This document shows positions 42,139 to 51,068 of a DNA stretch of 64,000 nt, in pieces. Each line of letters opens with the position of its first letter. Within the stretch, counting starts at the first letter, position 1. Origin of the DNA: REEB52 sp964626905 (GTDB lineage Bacteria > Chlamydiota > Chlamydiia > Chlamydiales > SM23-39); the NCBI GenBank assembly GCA_964626905.1, contig CAZVHA010000002.1, forward strand, positions 201,776 through 265,775. Direction: 5' to 3'. The notes beneath the pieces are model-generated. The model had not been told where the DNA came from. It saw only the letters and a program-made list of their open reading frames with translations, and searched no databases. The position numbers were made by a program, and so were the translations under genes.

Positions 42139-43515
42139 ATATAGATAAGCGGTTGGAATTCTACCCAATTTGACCCTTATGGACAACCAAAAAAGGGCGA
42201 AAAGGTAAAAAGGGATGCTCCAGGAGGGGATCCAGGTGCACCGGATCGAATAGTCGAGAAAAAGGGGGGGATAGGAGGTCAAGTCGAGGAGTTCTCCTGT
42301 CAAAAAATCGGTGAGAAAAAAAAACGGAGAGGCCAAAGGGGGGAACAGCAGATATAGAGCAAGAGAGAGGAGGAGGAGAAAAAGGGAGGCGCCCAAAAGA
42401 AAAGGAAAAAAAAGATTATAGAGAAAAGAGAGGAGGGGGAAGGTGTGAAAATGGAACAAAAGGAGCGGGAGAATCGCCGCGTTGACGCTCAAAGTGACAT
42501 TGAGCGCTTCCCTCAAAAAAGAGGTGAGGAGATAGCCGTGCTTTGCCGGGATCGTGAGCTCGATTAGGGTTGCGCGCTTGGGAAAGAGCTTAAGACACAA
42601 CGGCATAAAGAGGGGGCGGCCAATGAAAATCCCAGCGCAGCTTAAAAAACTGAGTTGAAAGCCGAGGTTGCTCGGGATGAGTGGATTGAGCGTCACCTCA
42701 ACCAATAAAGAGGTCCCTAAAAGATTGAGCGGCGTCGCCCGTTTCCCCATCCATTTTCCCAAAAGGAAAAAGAGGGCCGTCATATAACTTCTTTGCACCG
42801 CCGGAAGAGGCCCGACAAAGAGGAAATAGAGGTTGATGAGAAGGATCAGCGAAAAAATTTTGGGCTTATAATCTAAAAATAGACTGAGGAAATAGGAGCA
42901 AAATGCAATCAACACTCCAAAGTGAAATCCCGAAATAGCGAGCAGATGTTGCAGTCCCAATCTGCTAAATTCAAATACCAAAGAGCGCTCCTCCACATCG
43001 CCCGTGATAAGGGAGCTTAAAAGTGGGGCGACGCGGGGCTTTTTCAGTTTTTCTTCCAACACTTTGCGCATTTTCTCTTTCATCTGAAAACGCATTTCGA
43101 CAAAACTCATCCGCTTTTTGACAAAGATCCACTCCTTTGCTTTGAAGGCGATGCCGGTATTGCCCCGTTTTTTCAGTTGCCCTTTCAAAATGTAATCGGC
43201 GCTCGCACTCGGGCGACTGGCACTTCGCGGATGGTAGACAGAAGCGGGCACGCTTTGTCCATTGGCAATGAGAGTGCCCTCATAAATCAACCCCTTCATA
43301 AAGGGCGATTGGTGCGGTTTTACACTGGAGGGAGAAAAATAGACAAGATTTGCGTCACTCACCTCCGTTTTGGTGTAAAATCCATAAATGCAGGCGGCAA
43401 AAAGGGAGAGGATAACAATCCATTTGCGCAAAAAAATGAGATAAAATCCCCAAGCGAAAAAAAGGACAAAATTCCAGGGAAAAGACCAGAAAAGAGGTGC
43501 GCTCGTCCCAATCAA
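42115..43515 (-). CDS. comEC: ComEC/Rec2-type DNA uptake channel protein
   Basis: An inner-membrane channel for DNA import in natural transformation. The frame from TTG 43515 gives 466 residues with an N-terminal OB-like region (ILKGQLKKRGNTGIAFKAKEW), then the Competence domain with the helix GLQHLLAISGFHFGVLIAF (about residues 181-199) and many membrane segments. No C-terminal beta-lactamase-like domain is present. The open frame continues upstream to 43572 and includes WERQPALLFGISLLIG, a typical ComEC N-terminus, so the true start may be a rare CTG overlapping the ndh stop. The last 24 bp lie inside tRNA-His. C. trachomatis CT339 is the counterpart. Confidence 0.85.
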   Translation of the reverse strand: MIGTSAPLFWSFPWNFVLFFAWGFYLIFLRKWIVILSLFAACIYGFYTKTEVSDANLVYFSPSSVKPHQSPFMKGLIYEGTLIANGQSVPASVYHPRSASRPSASADYILKGQLKKRGNTGIAFKAKEWIFVKKRMSFVEMRFQMKEKMRKVLEEKLKKPRVAPLLSSLITGDVEERSLVFEFSRLGLQHLLAISGFHFGVLIAFCSYFLSLFLDYKPKIFSLILLINLYFLFVGPLPAVQRSYMTALFFLLGKWMGKRATPLNLLGTSLLVEVTLNPLIPSNLGFQLSFLSCAGIFIGRPLFMPLCLKLFPKRATLIELTIPAKHGYLLTSFLREALNVTLSVNAAILPLLLFHFHTFPLLSFLYNLFFPFLLGASLFLLLLSLALYLLFPPLASPFFFLTDFLTGELLDLTSYPPLFLDYSIRCTWIPSWSIPFYLFALFWLSIRVKLGRIPTAYLYGDRSSAG

Positions 43516-43568
43516 AAGGGAAATTCCAAAAAGAAGCGCCGGTTGCCGCTCCCAGAAATACGTGTGAT

Positions 43569-44843
43569 TCAGTCGCTACTCTTCTTCGGCAACTCTTCAT
43601 CAATCGGGTGGTTGATCAGACGGGCGCCCCTTTGACTTGAATAATAGGCAAAAAGCCACTGGATCAACACCATCAATCGATTGCGAAAGCCGATCAGGTA
43701 GAGAATATGGACACAAGACCAGCCGAGCCAAGCGACAAGTCCGCTAAACTGCAATTTTCCAAACATCCCGATTGCCTTGCTCTTTCCAATCGTCGCCATC
43801 GTCCCTTTGTCGAAATAGACAAAAGGGGGGTGCGCTACCTTGGCGATCTGCTTGCGCAAAAGATGGGCCACATAGCGCCCTTGTTGTACCGCAACGGGAG
43901 CCAAAGCGGGAAGAGGTTTTCCATTTTTGTCCATCACACACGCCGCATCGCCAACCACAAAAATTTCGGGGTGTTCTGGGACGCTCAAGTCGGGCGCGAC
44001 ATTGACGCGCCCTTGCCGATCTAGAGGAACACCGAGCGTTTTTAATACGGCAGAGGCCTGATTGCCCGCTGCCCAGACGACGTTTTCTGCAGGGATGAAA
44101 AGTCCATCCATCGCAACGCCCTCTTTATTCACATCGATCACCCGCTTTCCAGTGATCACATTGACTCCAAAATGGGCGAGGTATTTTTCCGCCTTTAAAG
44201 AGAGCTTTTCTGGATAAACAGGGAGGACATGGGGAGAGCCCTCCACAAGGTGAATTTTTGTCTTGCTCGTGTCGATGCGCCGAAAATCTTGGAGCATCGT
44301 GTGATAGGCAATTTCAGAAATGGCGCCTGCCATCTCAACTCCGGTAGGTCCTCCTCCGATGATCACAAAATTGAGATATTTTCTCGCCTCTGTGATGCTG
44401 TCGCACCGCTCTGCCTTTTCAAACGAGATCAAAATCCGCTCTCGGATTTTGACTGCATCGGCCAAAGTCTTGAGTCCCGGTGCAAACACCTCCCATTCAT
44501 TTTTTCCGAAATAGGAGTGTCTTGCCCCGAGCGCGACAATCAGAAATTCGTAGCCCACCCGATCGCCATTTTTGAGCACCACTTCATGTTTTTCTTTGTC
44601 AATCTGGATCACCTCACCCATGATCACGGTGACATTGGGATACGGCCTCACAATTTCTCGGATCGGAACTGCAATATCTCCAGGAGATAAAGCGGCGCTT
44701 GCCACTTGGTATAGTAACGGCTGAAAAAGGTGGTGATTTGTCTTATCGATCAACCAAACGTCAATCCCTGAACCGCCTAAAGCTTTGGCTGCATTAATTC
44801 CGGCGAAGCCGCCGCCGAGGATGAGAACTTTTGTGTGTGCCAT
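43569..44843 (-). CDS. ndh: Type II NADH dehydrogenase
   Basis: A non-pumping, FAD-dependent NADH:quinone oxidoreductase at the inner membrane. The 424 residues have the FAD loop ILGGGFAGINAAKAL (residues 8-22), a second nucleotide loop VIIGGGPTGVEMAGAISEIAY (about 160-180), IFVVGDAA for FAD, and a C-terminal amphipathic membrane anchor (WLGWSCVHILYLIGFRNRLMVLIQWLF). All key sites are intact. It precedes comEC on the same strand with overlapping ends, and is divergent from the SUKH-like gene. Confidence 0.92.
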   Translation of the reverse strand: MAHTKVLILGGGFAGINAAKALGGSGIDVWLIDKTNHHLFQPLLYQVASAALSPGDIAVPIREIVRPYPNVTVIMGEVIQIDKEKHEVVLKNGDRVGYEFLIVALGARHSYFGKNEWEVFAPGLKTLADAVKIRERILISFEKAERCDSITEARKYLNFVIIGGGPTGVEMAGAISEIAYHTMLQDFRRIDTSKTKIHLVEGSPHVLPVYPEKLSLKAEKYLAHFGVNVITGKRVIDVNKEGVAMDGLFIPAENVVWAAGNQASAVLKTLGVPLDRQGRVNVAPDLSVPEHPEIFVVGDAACVMDKNGKPLPALAPVAVQQGRYVAHLLRKQIAKVAHPPFVYFDKGTMATIGKSKAIGMFGKLQFSGLVAWLGWSCVHILYLIGFRNRLMVLIQWLFAYYSSQRGARLINHPIDEELPKKSSD

Positions 44844-44910
44844 ACCTTTAAGTCTAGACGAAAAAAAAATTCTGAGGAAAGAAATTTTTAATTATGTCAG
44901 AGTAAACATT

Positions 44911-45711
44911 ATGAATTCTCTCTGTCGGCAATTTTTTACGGCAAATAAGGAAAATCGGTTCAATTCGGTTCGCATTTTGTCTGAAGAGCCGAAGAGCACT
45001 TGGGACGATGTGAATCAGATTGCGCTCGACATTCCGAGGGGTTGGTATGAATTGAGTAGAATTATGCCGCGCGATCGTGTAGAATTCACCCGCGACTTTT
45101 GGTTGGATCGGATCCCATATCATCCCAGTGTCCATCCGGCCATTTTTGAATTTTTCGAAAGGTTGGACGATGTCGCAGTTGTCTTATTGCAAAGGATGAG
45201 TGGAGAGCCGATGGATGCGGAGCTTGTCTACAGTTTGGCCGATAACAGTTCCTTTTTTAGGGGGCAAGTTCCTTTGAATGAAGAGACGTTAGCTGAATGT
45301 AAAGGGGAATTCGATTTTAATTTGCCGAGAGATTATCTTGCATTCTTAAAGATTCACAACGGTTTTGGGAAATTATCAGAGATGGGCCTTTTAGAGTTGC
45401 AAGACGTGATGGAGGCGAAGAGGAGAGTCATCAATCTCATTTTGAAAGCGGATCGGAGGATCAAGTCGGGAGAAGTGGATGTCGATCCTGGGGCGCTGGT
45501 TCCTTTTTTTGAGTTTTTGGGGCTCTCTTCTTTTCAGTGTTTTTATTCGGATTGGTATCCGGGGAGCGAGATGGGAAACGTCTATTTTTCTGGGATTGAC
45601 TATACGATATCGGATGTATCGCAAAAAAAAACGTGGGGAGAGAATCTGGCATTTCCGACCTTTTCAGAGTGGCTGAGCACCTATTTACAGGGGATGAATT
45701 TGTGTATTTAG
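44911..45711 (+). CDS. SMI1/KNR4 (SUKH)-like protein
   Basis: A 266-residue soluble protein whose second half shows the SUKH fold signature: an acidic helix, then FDFNLPRDYLAFLKIHNGFGKLSEMGL (about residues 137-163), a later FQCFYSDW strand, and closing GENLAFPTFSEWLSTYL. SUKH proteins often act as immunity partners of polymorphic toxins in bacteria, but solitary copies also occur. No toxin gene is near. ATG 44911 is used. Its end overlaps the start of hprK, so the two are co-expressed. It may correspond by position to C. trachomatis CT338, which I cannot verify. Confidence 0.65.
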   Translation: MNSLCRQFFTANKENRFNSVRILSEEPKSTWDDVNQIALDIPRGWYELSRIMPRDRVEFTRDFWLDRIPYHPSVHPAIFEFFERLDDVAVVLLQRMSGEPMDAELVYSLADNSSFFRGQVPLNEETLAECKGEFDFNLPRDYLAFLKIHNGFGKLSEMGLLELQDVMEAKRRVINLILKADRRIKSGEVDVDPGALVPFFEFLGLSSFQCFYSDWYPGSEMGNVYFSGIDYTISDVSQKKTWGENLAFPTFSEWLSTYLQGMNLCI

Positions 45712-46658
45712 TGCAGCATTTGTACGAGCAGCACAGGAAGTTGTTGGGGCTCGATTTGATTGCGGGAGTGGGGGGGCTCACTCGCCGGATTAGCAAGGCA
45801 GAGGTGCACAGGCCTGGTTTGAGTTTGACCGGTTATTTGAAGGGGTTTGTCTCGGCGCGCATTTTGGTTTTTGGCAAGCAGGAGATGGAATTTTTGCGGG
45901 AGAAGGAGTCTGCGGAGCGGACAGAAATTTTAAAGGCGATTTTGACCCCTTCAACTCCAGCCGTGATCATTGCGAGGGGGCTTATCCCGTTGAAGGAGCT
46001 GGTTGCTATTTGTGACGCGTTGGGGGTGCCCCTTTTTCGGGCGACGATGACGGCGACCAATTTATTGAGCAAGATCACCTTTTTGCTTCTCGAAGAGTTT
46101 TGTCCGAGCGTTACTTTACACGGGACTCTTGTGGAGGTGTTTGGCGTTGGGGTGTTGATTCAGGGGGAATCATCTGTTGGGAAGAGCGAGGCAGCTTTAG
46201 GGCTGATTGAGAGGGGGCACCGGTTGATTTCGGACGATGTGGTTCGGGTCAAGAAGAAAGAGGGGTCGTATCTTGTCGGTTCTGGGCCTGAGTTGACGCG
46301 CCACTTAATGGAGATTCGGGGGATTGGGATTATCAATGTCGCCCATCTGTATGGGGCTGTTTGTGTAAGGCCAGATAAGGGGATCGATATTGTGGTGAAG
46401 CTAGAGGAGTGGGACGATCAACATTTTTACGACCGAGTGGGGCTCGATGAAAAATTTATCGATATTCTTGGAGCGAGTATTCCGTATCATCTTCTTCCGG
46501 TAAAACCGGGGAGAGATGTCGTTTTGCTTTTGGAGACGATTGCGCTGAATCATCGGCTGAAGGATATGGGATACAATTCGGCGCGGGAGTTCAATTCTAA
46601 GTTGTTGGATACGATTGCGAGCAGGCAAAAAAAGGAGCTAGTGCATGAACGAGAATGA
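45702..46658 (+). CDS. hprK: HPr kinase/phosphorylase
   Basis: Phosphorylates HPr on its regulatory Ser with ATP and reverses it with phosphate. From GTG 45702 the product has 318 residues, normal for the family. An N-terminal domain precedes the P-loop GESSVGKSE (about residues 155-163), the strand VEVFGVGVLIQ before it and the segment LMEIRGIGIINVAHLYG after it, the HprK signature. The start overlaps the upstream SUKH-like stop. ptsH begins 3 bp after its stop and ptsI overlaps that, forming the regulatory set hprK-ptsH-ptsI. Confidence 0.92.
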   Translation: MYLVQHLYEQHRKLLGLDLIAGVGGLTRRISKAEVHRPGLSLTGYLKGFVSARILVFGKQEMEFLREKESAERTEILKAILTPSTPAVIIARGLIPLKELVAICDALGVPLFRATMTATNLLSKITFLLLEEFCPSVTLHGTLVEVFGVGVLIQGESSVGKSEAALGLIERGHRLISDDVVRVKKKEGSYLVGSGPELTRHLMEIRGIGIINVAHLYGAVCVRPDKGIDIVVKLEEWDDQHFYDRVGLDEKFIDILGASIPYHLLPVKPGRDVVLLLETIALNHRLKDMGYNSAREFNSKLLDTIASRQKKELVHERE

Positions 46659-46661
46659 GCG

Positions 46662-46931
46662 ATGAAGATCATTCGAAAGATCAAGGTGAAAAATTCTTTA
46701 GGGCTTCACACGCGACCTGCTGCATCGATTGTGAAGATTTTGCAGCCGCGCAAGTCGGCTGTTTTTTTTACCCATAAAAATGAGACGATCAATGCGCGGA
46801 GTATTATGAGCATTTTGATGTTGGCGGCGAAGAAGAACGCGGTGATCGAGGTGACGATCGATGGGGAGGATGCGGAGTTGACGATGCAGCATTTGATACA
46901 GGCATTTGAAATGGAATTTGGAGAAAAGTGA
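46662..46931 (+). CDS. ptsH: Phosphocarrier protein HPr
   Basis: The 89-residue PTS phosphocarrier. The active-site His16 lies in LGLHTRPAA, and the regulatory Ser47 in NARSIMSILML, the site HprK acts on. Both sites are present, so both phosphorylation modes are possible. It lies between hprK and ptsI; its TGA overlaps the ptsI ATG (TGATG). No sugar-specific EII gene is seen here, so the system may be mainly regulatory, as thought for chlamydiae. It matches CT337. Confidence 0.95.
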   Translation: MKIIRKIKVKNSLGLHTRPAASIVKILQPRKSAVFFTHKNETINARSIMSILMLAAKKNAVIEVTIDGEDAELTMQHLIQAFEMEFGEK

Positions 46932-48703
46932 TGTCACCGGGCAAAGAAGAGGTGATTTTAAGGGGACTTGCGATCAGCAAAGGGATCGGCATTGGTCTTC
47001 CCATCTTTTTTGCCAGTCTTGAAGATGAGGTGCCGGAGGTGGCTATTCCGAAAAAGGAGATCGATATTGAGATCGATCGGTATCGGAGGGCACTTGACTT
47101 AAGTCGCAAAGATGTGGAGGCGCTCCAAAGGCTTTCGATGAGTGAGGGCCCCCCTGAAATTGTCTCGATTTTGGGGACCCATCTCGAAATGATGCAAGAT
47201 CCTCTTTTAACGAGTGAGATGGAGGGGCGGATTCGAGATGCGCAGCGCAACACGGAGTCGATCTTTTTCAATCTCATTGAAGAGTATAAGGTGCGCTTTA
47301 GCACGTTGCAAGACCATTATTTTCAAGAGAGGGTACGCGATATTGTCGATGTTTCGAGGCGCATTTTAGGCCATTTGCGCCCCTTACCGCAGTTGAAGAT
47401 GGGAGAAGTTCCTCACAATTCGATCATTTTGACCCATGAGTTGGTCCCATCCGAGACGGTGGAGGCGAACGGCTCGTTGGTGAGCGCTTTTGTGACGGCG
47501 GTGGGGGGCATCACTTCGCATGCGGCGATCATTGCGCGGGCGAAGGGGATTCCGTATGTGGCCAATGTCGATGTAAAACAGCTGAAAAAGAATGTGGAGC
47601 TTCACTCTATTATTGTCGATGGGTCGCAAGGGATTGTGATTTTGAACCCGACGCGCTCGACATTGAAGAAATACCAAGAGATGCAGCGCAAGTTGCAGCA
47701 AAATTACAAGATGTTGAAGAGCGCCTCTCACCTGAAGGCGGAGACGATTGATGGTTATGAGGTACGGATTTTTGCCAATCTGGAAAATCCAAAAGAGATC
47801 GATCAACTCATTAAGGCGGGGGCTTCAGGGATCGGCCTTTTCCGCTCTGAGTATCTTTTTTTTACTCGAAAATCGTTGCCTTCGGAAGAGGAGCAATTTG
47901 CAATTTATAAGCAGATGGCAAAGGCGCTCAAAGGGAGGCCTCTTGTGATTCGAGTTTTTGATATTGGGGGCGATAAGAAGATCGATCTTCCTCCGACGAG
48001 TCCCGACGCGAAGTATTTTGCATCGATTGGCCACGAGTCAAATCCGGCGCTCGGGTGCCGGGCGATCCGGTTTTTGCTCCGCTTTCCCGAGATTTTAAAA
48101 ACGCAGCTAAGGGCGATTGTCCGGGCAAGCTATTTTGGGGAAGTTCACATTCTCATTCCGATGGTCTCAGATATTTCAGAGGTCCGCTTTGTAAGGCAAA
48201 TGGTGGAGGAGATCCGAGCGGAGCTCAAACGGGAGGGGGTTAAATATGCGAAACAGATCCCGATTGGATGCATGATCGAGGTCCCTTCATCTGCGATCAT
48301 GTCCGATAAACTGGCAGAGGAGGTCGATTTTGTCTCTGTTGGGACGAATGATTTGGTGCAATATGTACTTGCGGCAGACCGGAGCAATATCCACACGGCA
48401 GACCTCTACTTTTCGACCCATCCGAGCATTTTGCGCTTCATTCGGCTCGTCGTGGCATCGGCGGCCAAAGCGCGCAAACCGGTCATTCTTTGTGGCGAGT
48501 GCGCAGCAGACCCGGCAATGATCCCTCTTCTCATAGGGCTTGGTATCCGGGAGATCTCAGTGGCGGCGCGCCATATTCCCTTAGTCAAAGACGCGATCCG
48601 CAAGTGGCGCCTCATCGAGGCGTGCAGACTCGCAGAAGGGGCGCTCGAGTATCCAACCGCAGGTGAGCTCAAAGATTTTCTCGCAGCCGAAACGGCGCGC
48701 TGA
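46931..48703 (+). CDS. ptsI: PTS enzyme I (phosphoenolpyruvate-protein phosphotransferase)
   Basis: Transfers phosphate from PEP to HPr. The 590 residues have the phosphorylatable His197 in GGITSHAAIIAR, and the C-terminal PEP-binding barrel with GIGLFRSEYLF, IPMVSDISEVRFVRQ, SVGTNDLVQYVLAADR and the catalytic Cys in ILCGECAADP. It starts at ATG 46931, overlapping the ptsH stop (GTG 46928 is the alternative). It matches CT336 in order. It is followed by the convergent carbonic anhydrase gene, 16 bp away. Confidence 0.95.
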   Translation: MSPGKEEVILRGLAISKGIGIGLPIFFASLEDEVPEVAIPKKEIDIEIDRYRRALDLSRKDVEALQRLSMSEGPPEIVSILGTHLEMMQDPLLTSEMEGRIRDAQRNTESIFFNLIEEYKVRFSTLQDHYFQERVRDIVDVSRRILGHLRPLPQLKMGEVPHNSIILTHELVPSETVEANGSLVSAFVTAVGGITSHAAIIARAKGIPYVANVDVKQLKKNVELHSIIVDGSQGIVILNPTRSTLKKYQEMQRKLQQNYKMLKSASHLKAETIDGYEVRIFANLENPKEIDQLIKAGASGIGLFRSEYLFFTRKSLPSEEEQFAIYKQMAKALKGRPLVIRVFDIGGDKKIDLPPTSPDAKYFASIGHESNPALGCRAIRFLLRFPEILKTQLRAIVRASYFGEVHILIPMVSDISEVRFVRQMVEEIRAELKREGVKYAKQIPIGCMIEVPSSAIMSDKLAEEVDFVSVGTNDLVQYVLAADRSNIHTADLYFSTHPSILRFIRLVVASAAKARKPVILCGECAADPAMIPLLIGLGIREISVAARHIPLVKDAIRKWRLIEACRLAEGALEYPTAGELKDFLAAETAR

Positions 48704-48719
48704 GCGGGTGTCAAGGAAT

Positions 48720-49364
48720 TTACCTATTTTTAGAAAACCGGATTCGATAGATGGCTTCGACCTGATCGATGCTAGAAACGCAGCAATCGAGATCTGTAAG
48801 CCTCCCGGTTTCAAGATCATAAACCCAGCCATGGACCCAAAGAGGCTGATGGCGCACCCAAGCGCCCTGGACAATCGTCGTATGGCAGATATTGAGCACC
48901 TGTTGCATGATATTTAGCTCTACAAGGCGGTTGTAGCGCTCTTTTTGATCTGCGATCGCCTCCAACTCCTCTTTGAAGCGGGCATATACGTCCCTAATGT
49001 TCCGAAGCCAGTTATCGACAAGGCCCAATTGATGGTCTTCCATGGCAGCCTTAATCCCACCGCAGCCATAATGGCCGCAAACGATCACGTGTTGGATCTT
49101 AAGCAGATCGACTGCATATTCCAAAACAGAAAGGCAGTTAAAATCGGTGTGGGGGAATAGGTTGGCCACATTTCGGTGGACAAAGAGTTCACCCGGTTCC
49201 AACCCCACAATTTCGTTCGCGGGGACCCGGCTGTCTGAGCACCCAATCCATAAGTAGTAAGGATCTTGCGCTTCAGCCATATGGCGGAAGTAGTTCGGGT
49301 CTTTACTTACCCGCTCTTTGGCCCATTCCTTGTTATTTTGAAAAAGAATCCTGAGTTTCTGCAT
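48720..49364 (-). CDS. Beta-class carbonic anhydrase
   Basis: Interconverts CO2 and bicarbonate, supplying bicarbonate for carboxylations. The 214 residues have the zinc ligands Cys42 (CSDSRVPANE, with the Asp44-Arg46 pair), His98 and Cys101 (CGHYGCGG), all present, with the overall pattern of E. coli Can. It lies between ptsI and ybaB, interrupting the CT336-CT335 order of C. trachomatis. It is probably transcribed with dnaX-ybaB on the minus strand. Confidence 0.94.
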   Translation of the reverse strand: MQKLRILFQNNKEWAKERVSKDPNYFRHMAEAQDPYYLWIGCSDSRVPANEIVGLEPGELFVHRNVANLFPHTDFNCLSVLEYAVDLLKIQHVIVCGHYGCGGIKAAMEDHQLGLVDNWLRNIRDVYARFKEELEAIADQKERYNRLVELNIMQQVLNICHTTIVQGAWVRHQPLWVHGWVYDLETGRLTDLDCCVSSIDQVEAIYRIRFSKNR

Positions 49365-49388
49365 TAGTGAATTATTTTTTATCCGATT

Positions 49389-49670
49389 TTAAAACGGCAA
49401 TCCGGGAATGGATGGCCCTTGCTGTTCCAATTTGGAAGCGGCGTCTTGAAAGGCGCCGATGATGAGGTCTTGAAGTCCTTCCACATCGCTCGTACATTCA
49501 GGGCTAATGGTGATTTTTTTGAGCTCCTTGGCCCCATTCAGGGTGACGATGACAAGCCCATTTCCGGCGCGCCCTTCGACAAGGGTCCCCTCCATTTTAA
49601 CTTTCGCCTGGCTAAACTGCTCCTGCATTAGCCTTGCTTGCTTCTTCATTTTTGAAAACCCACTGCCCAT
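49389..49670 (-). CDS. Nucleoid-associated protein, YbaB/EbfC family
   Basis: A 93-residue DNA-binding protein that forms dimers with a tweezer shape. The family pattern is seen: an N-terminal helix (FSKMKKQARLMQEQFSQAKVKM), the strands GTLVEGRAGNGLVIVTLNGAKELKKITI and a final helix with a Gly/Pro-rich tail. It follows dnaX by 6 bp, the common dnaX-ybaB arrangement (CT334-CT335). Chlamydial EbfC proteins bind DNA with little sequence preference; that role is transferred from the family. Confidence 0.93.
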   Translation of the reverse strand: MGSGFSKMKKQARLMQEQFSQAKVKMEGTLVEGRAGNGLVIVTLNGAKELKKITISPECTSDVEGLQDLIIGAFQDAASKLEQQGPSIPGLPF

Positions 49671-49676
49671 AGATAC

Positions 49677-51056
<1,380 letters not shown>

Positions 51057-51068
51057 CAGTGGTATATT

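Noticed and set aside
45633..45701. Extended N-terminus of hprK (MGRESGISDL...)
   Set aside because: It lies inside the upstream gene in another frame and does not resemble HprK N-termini.
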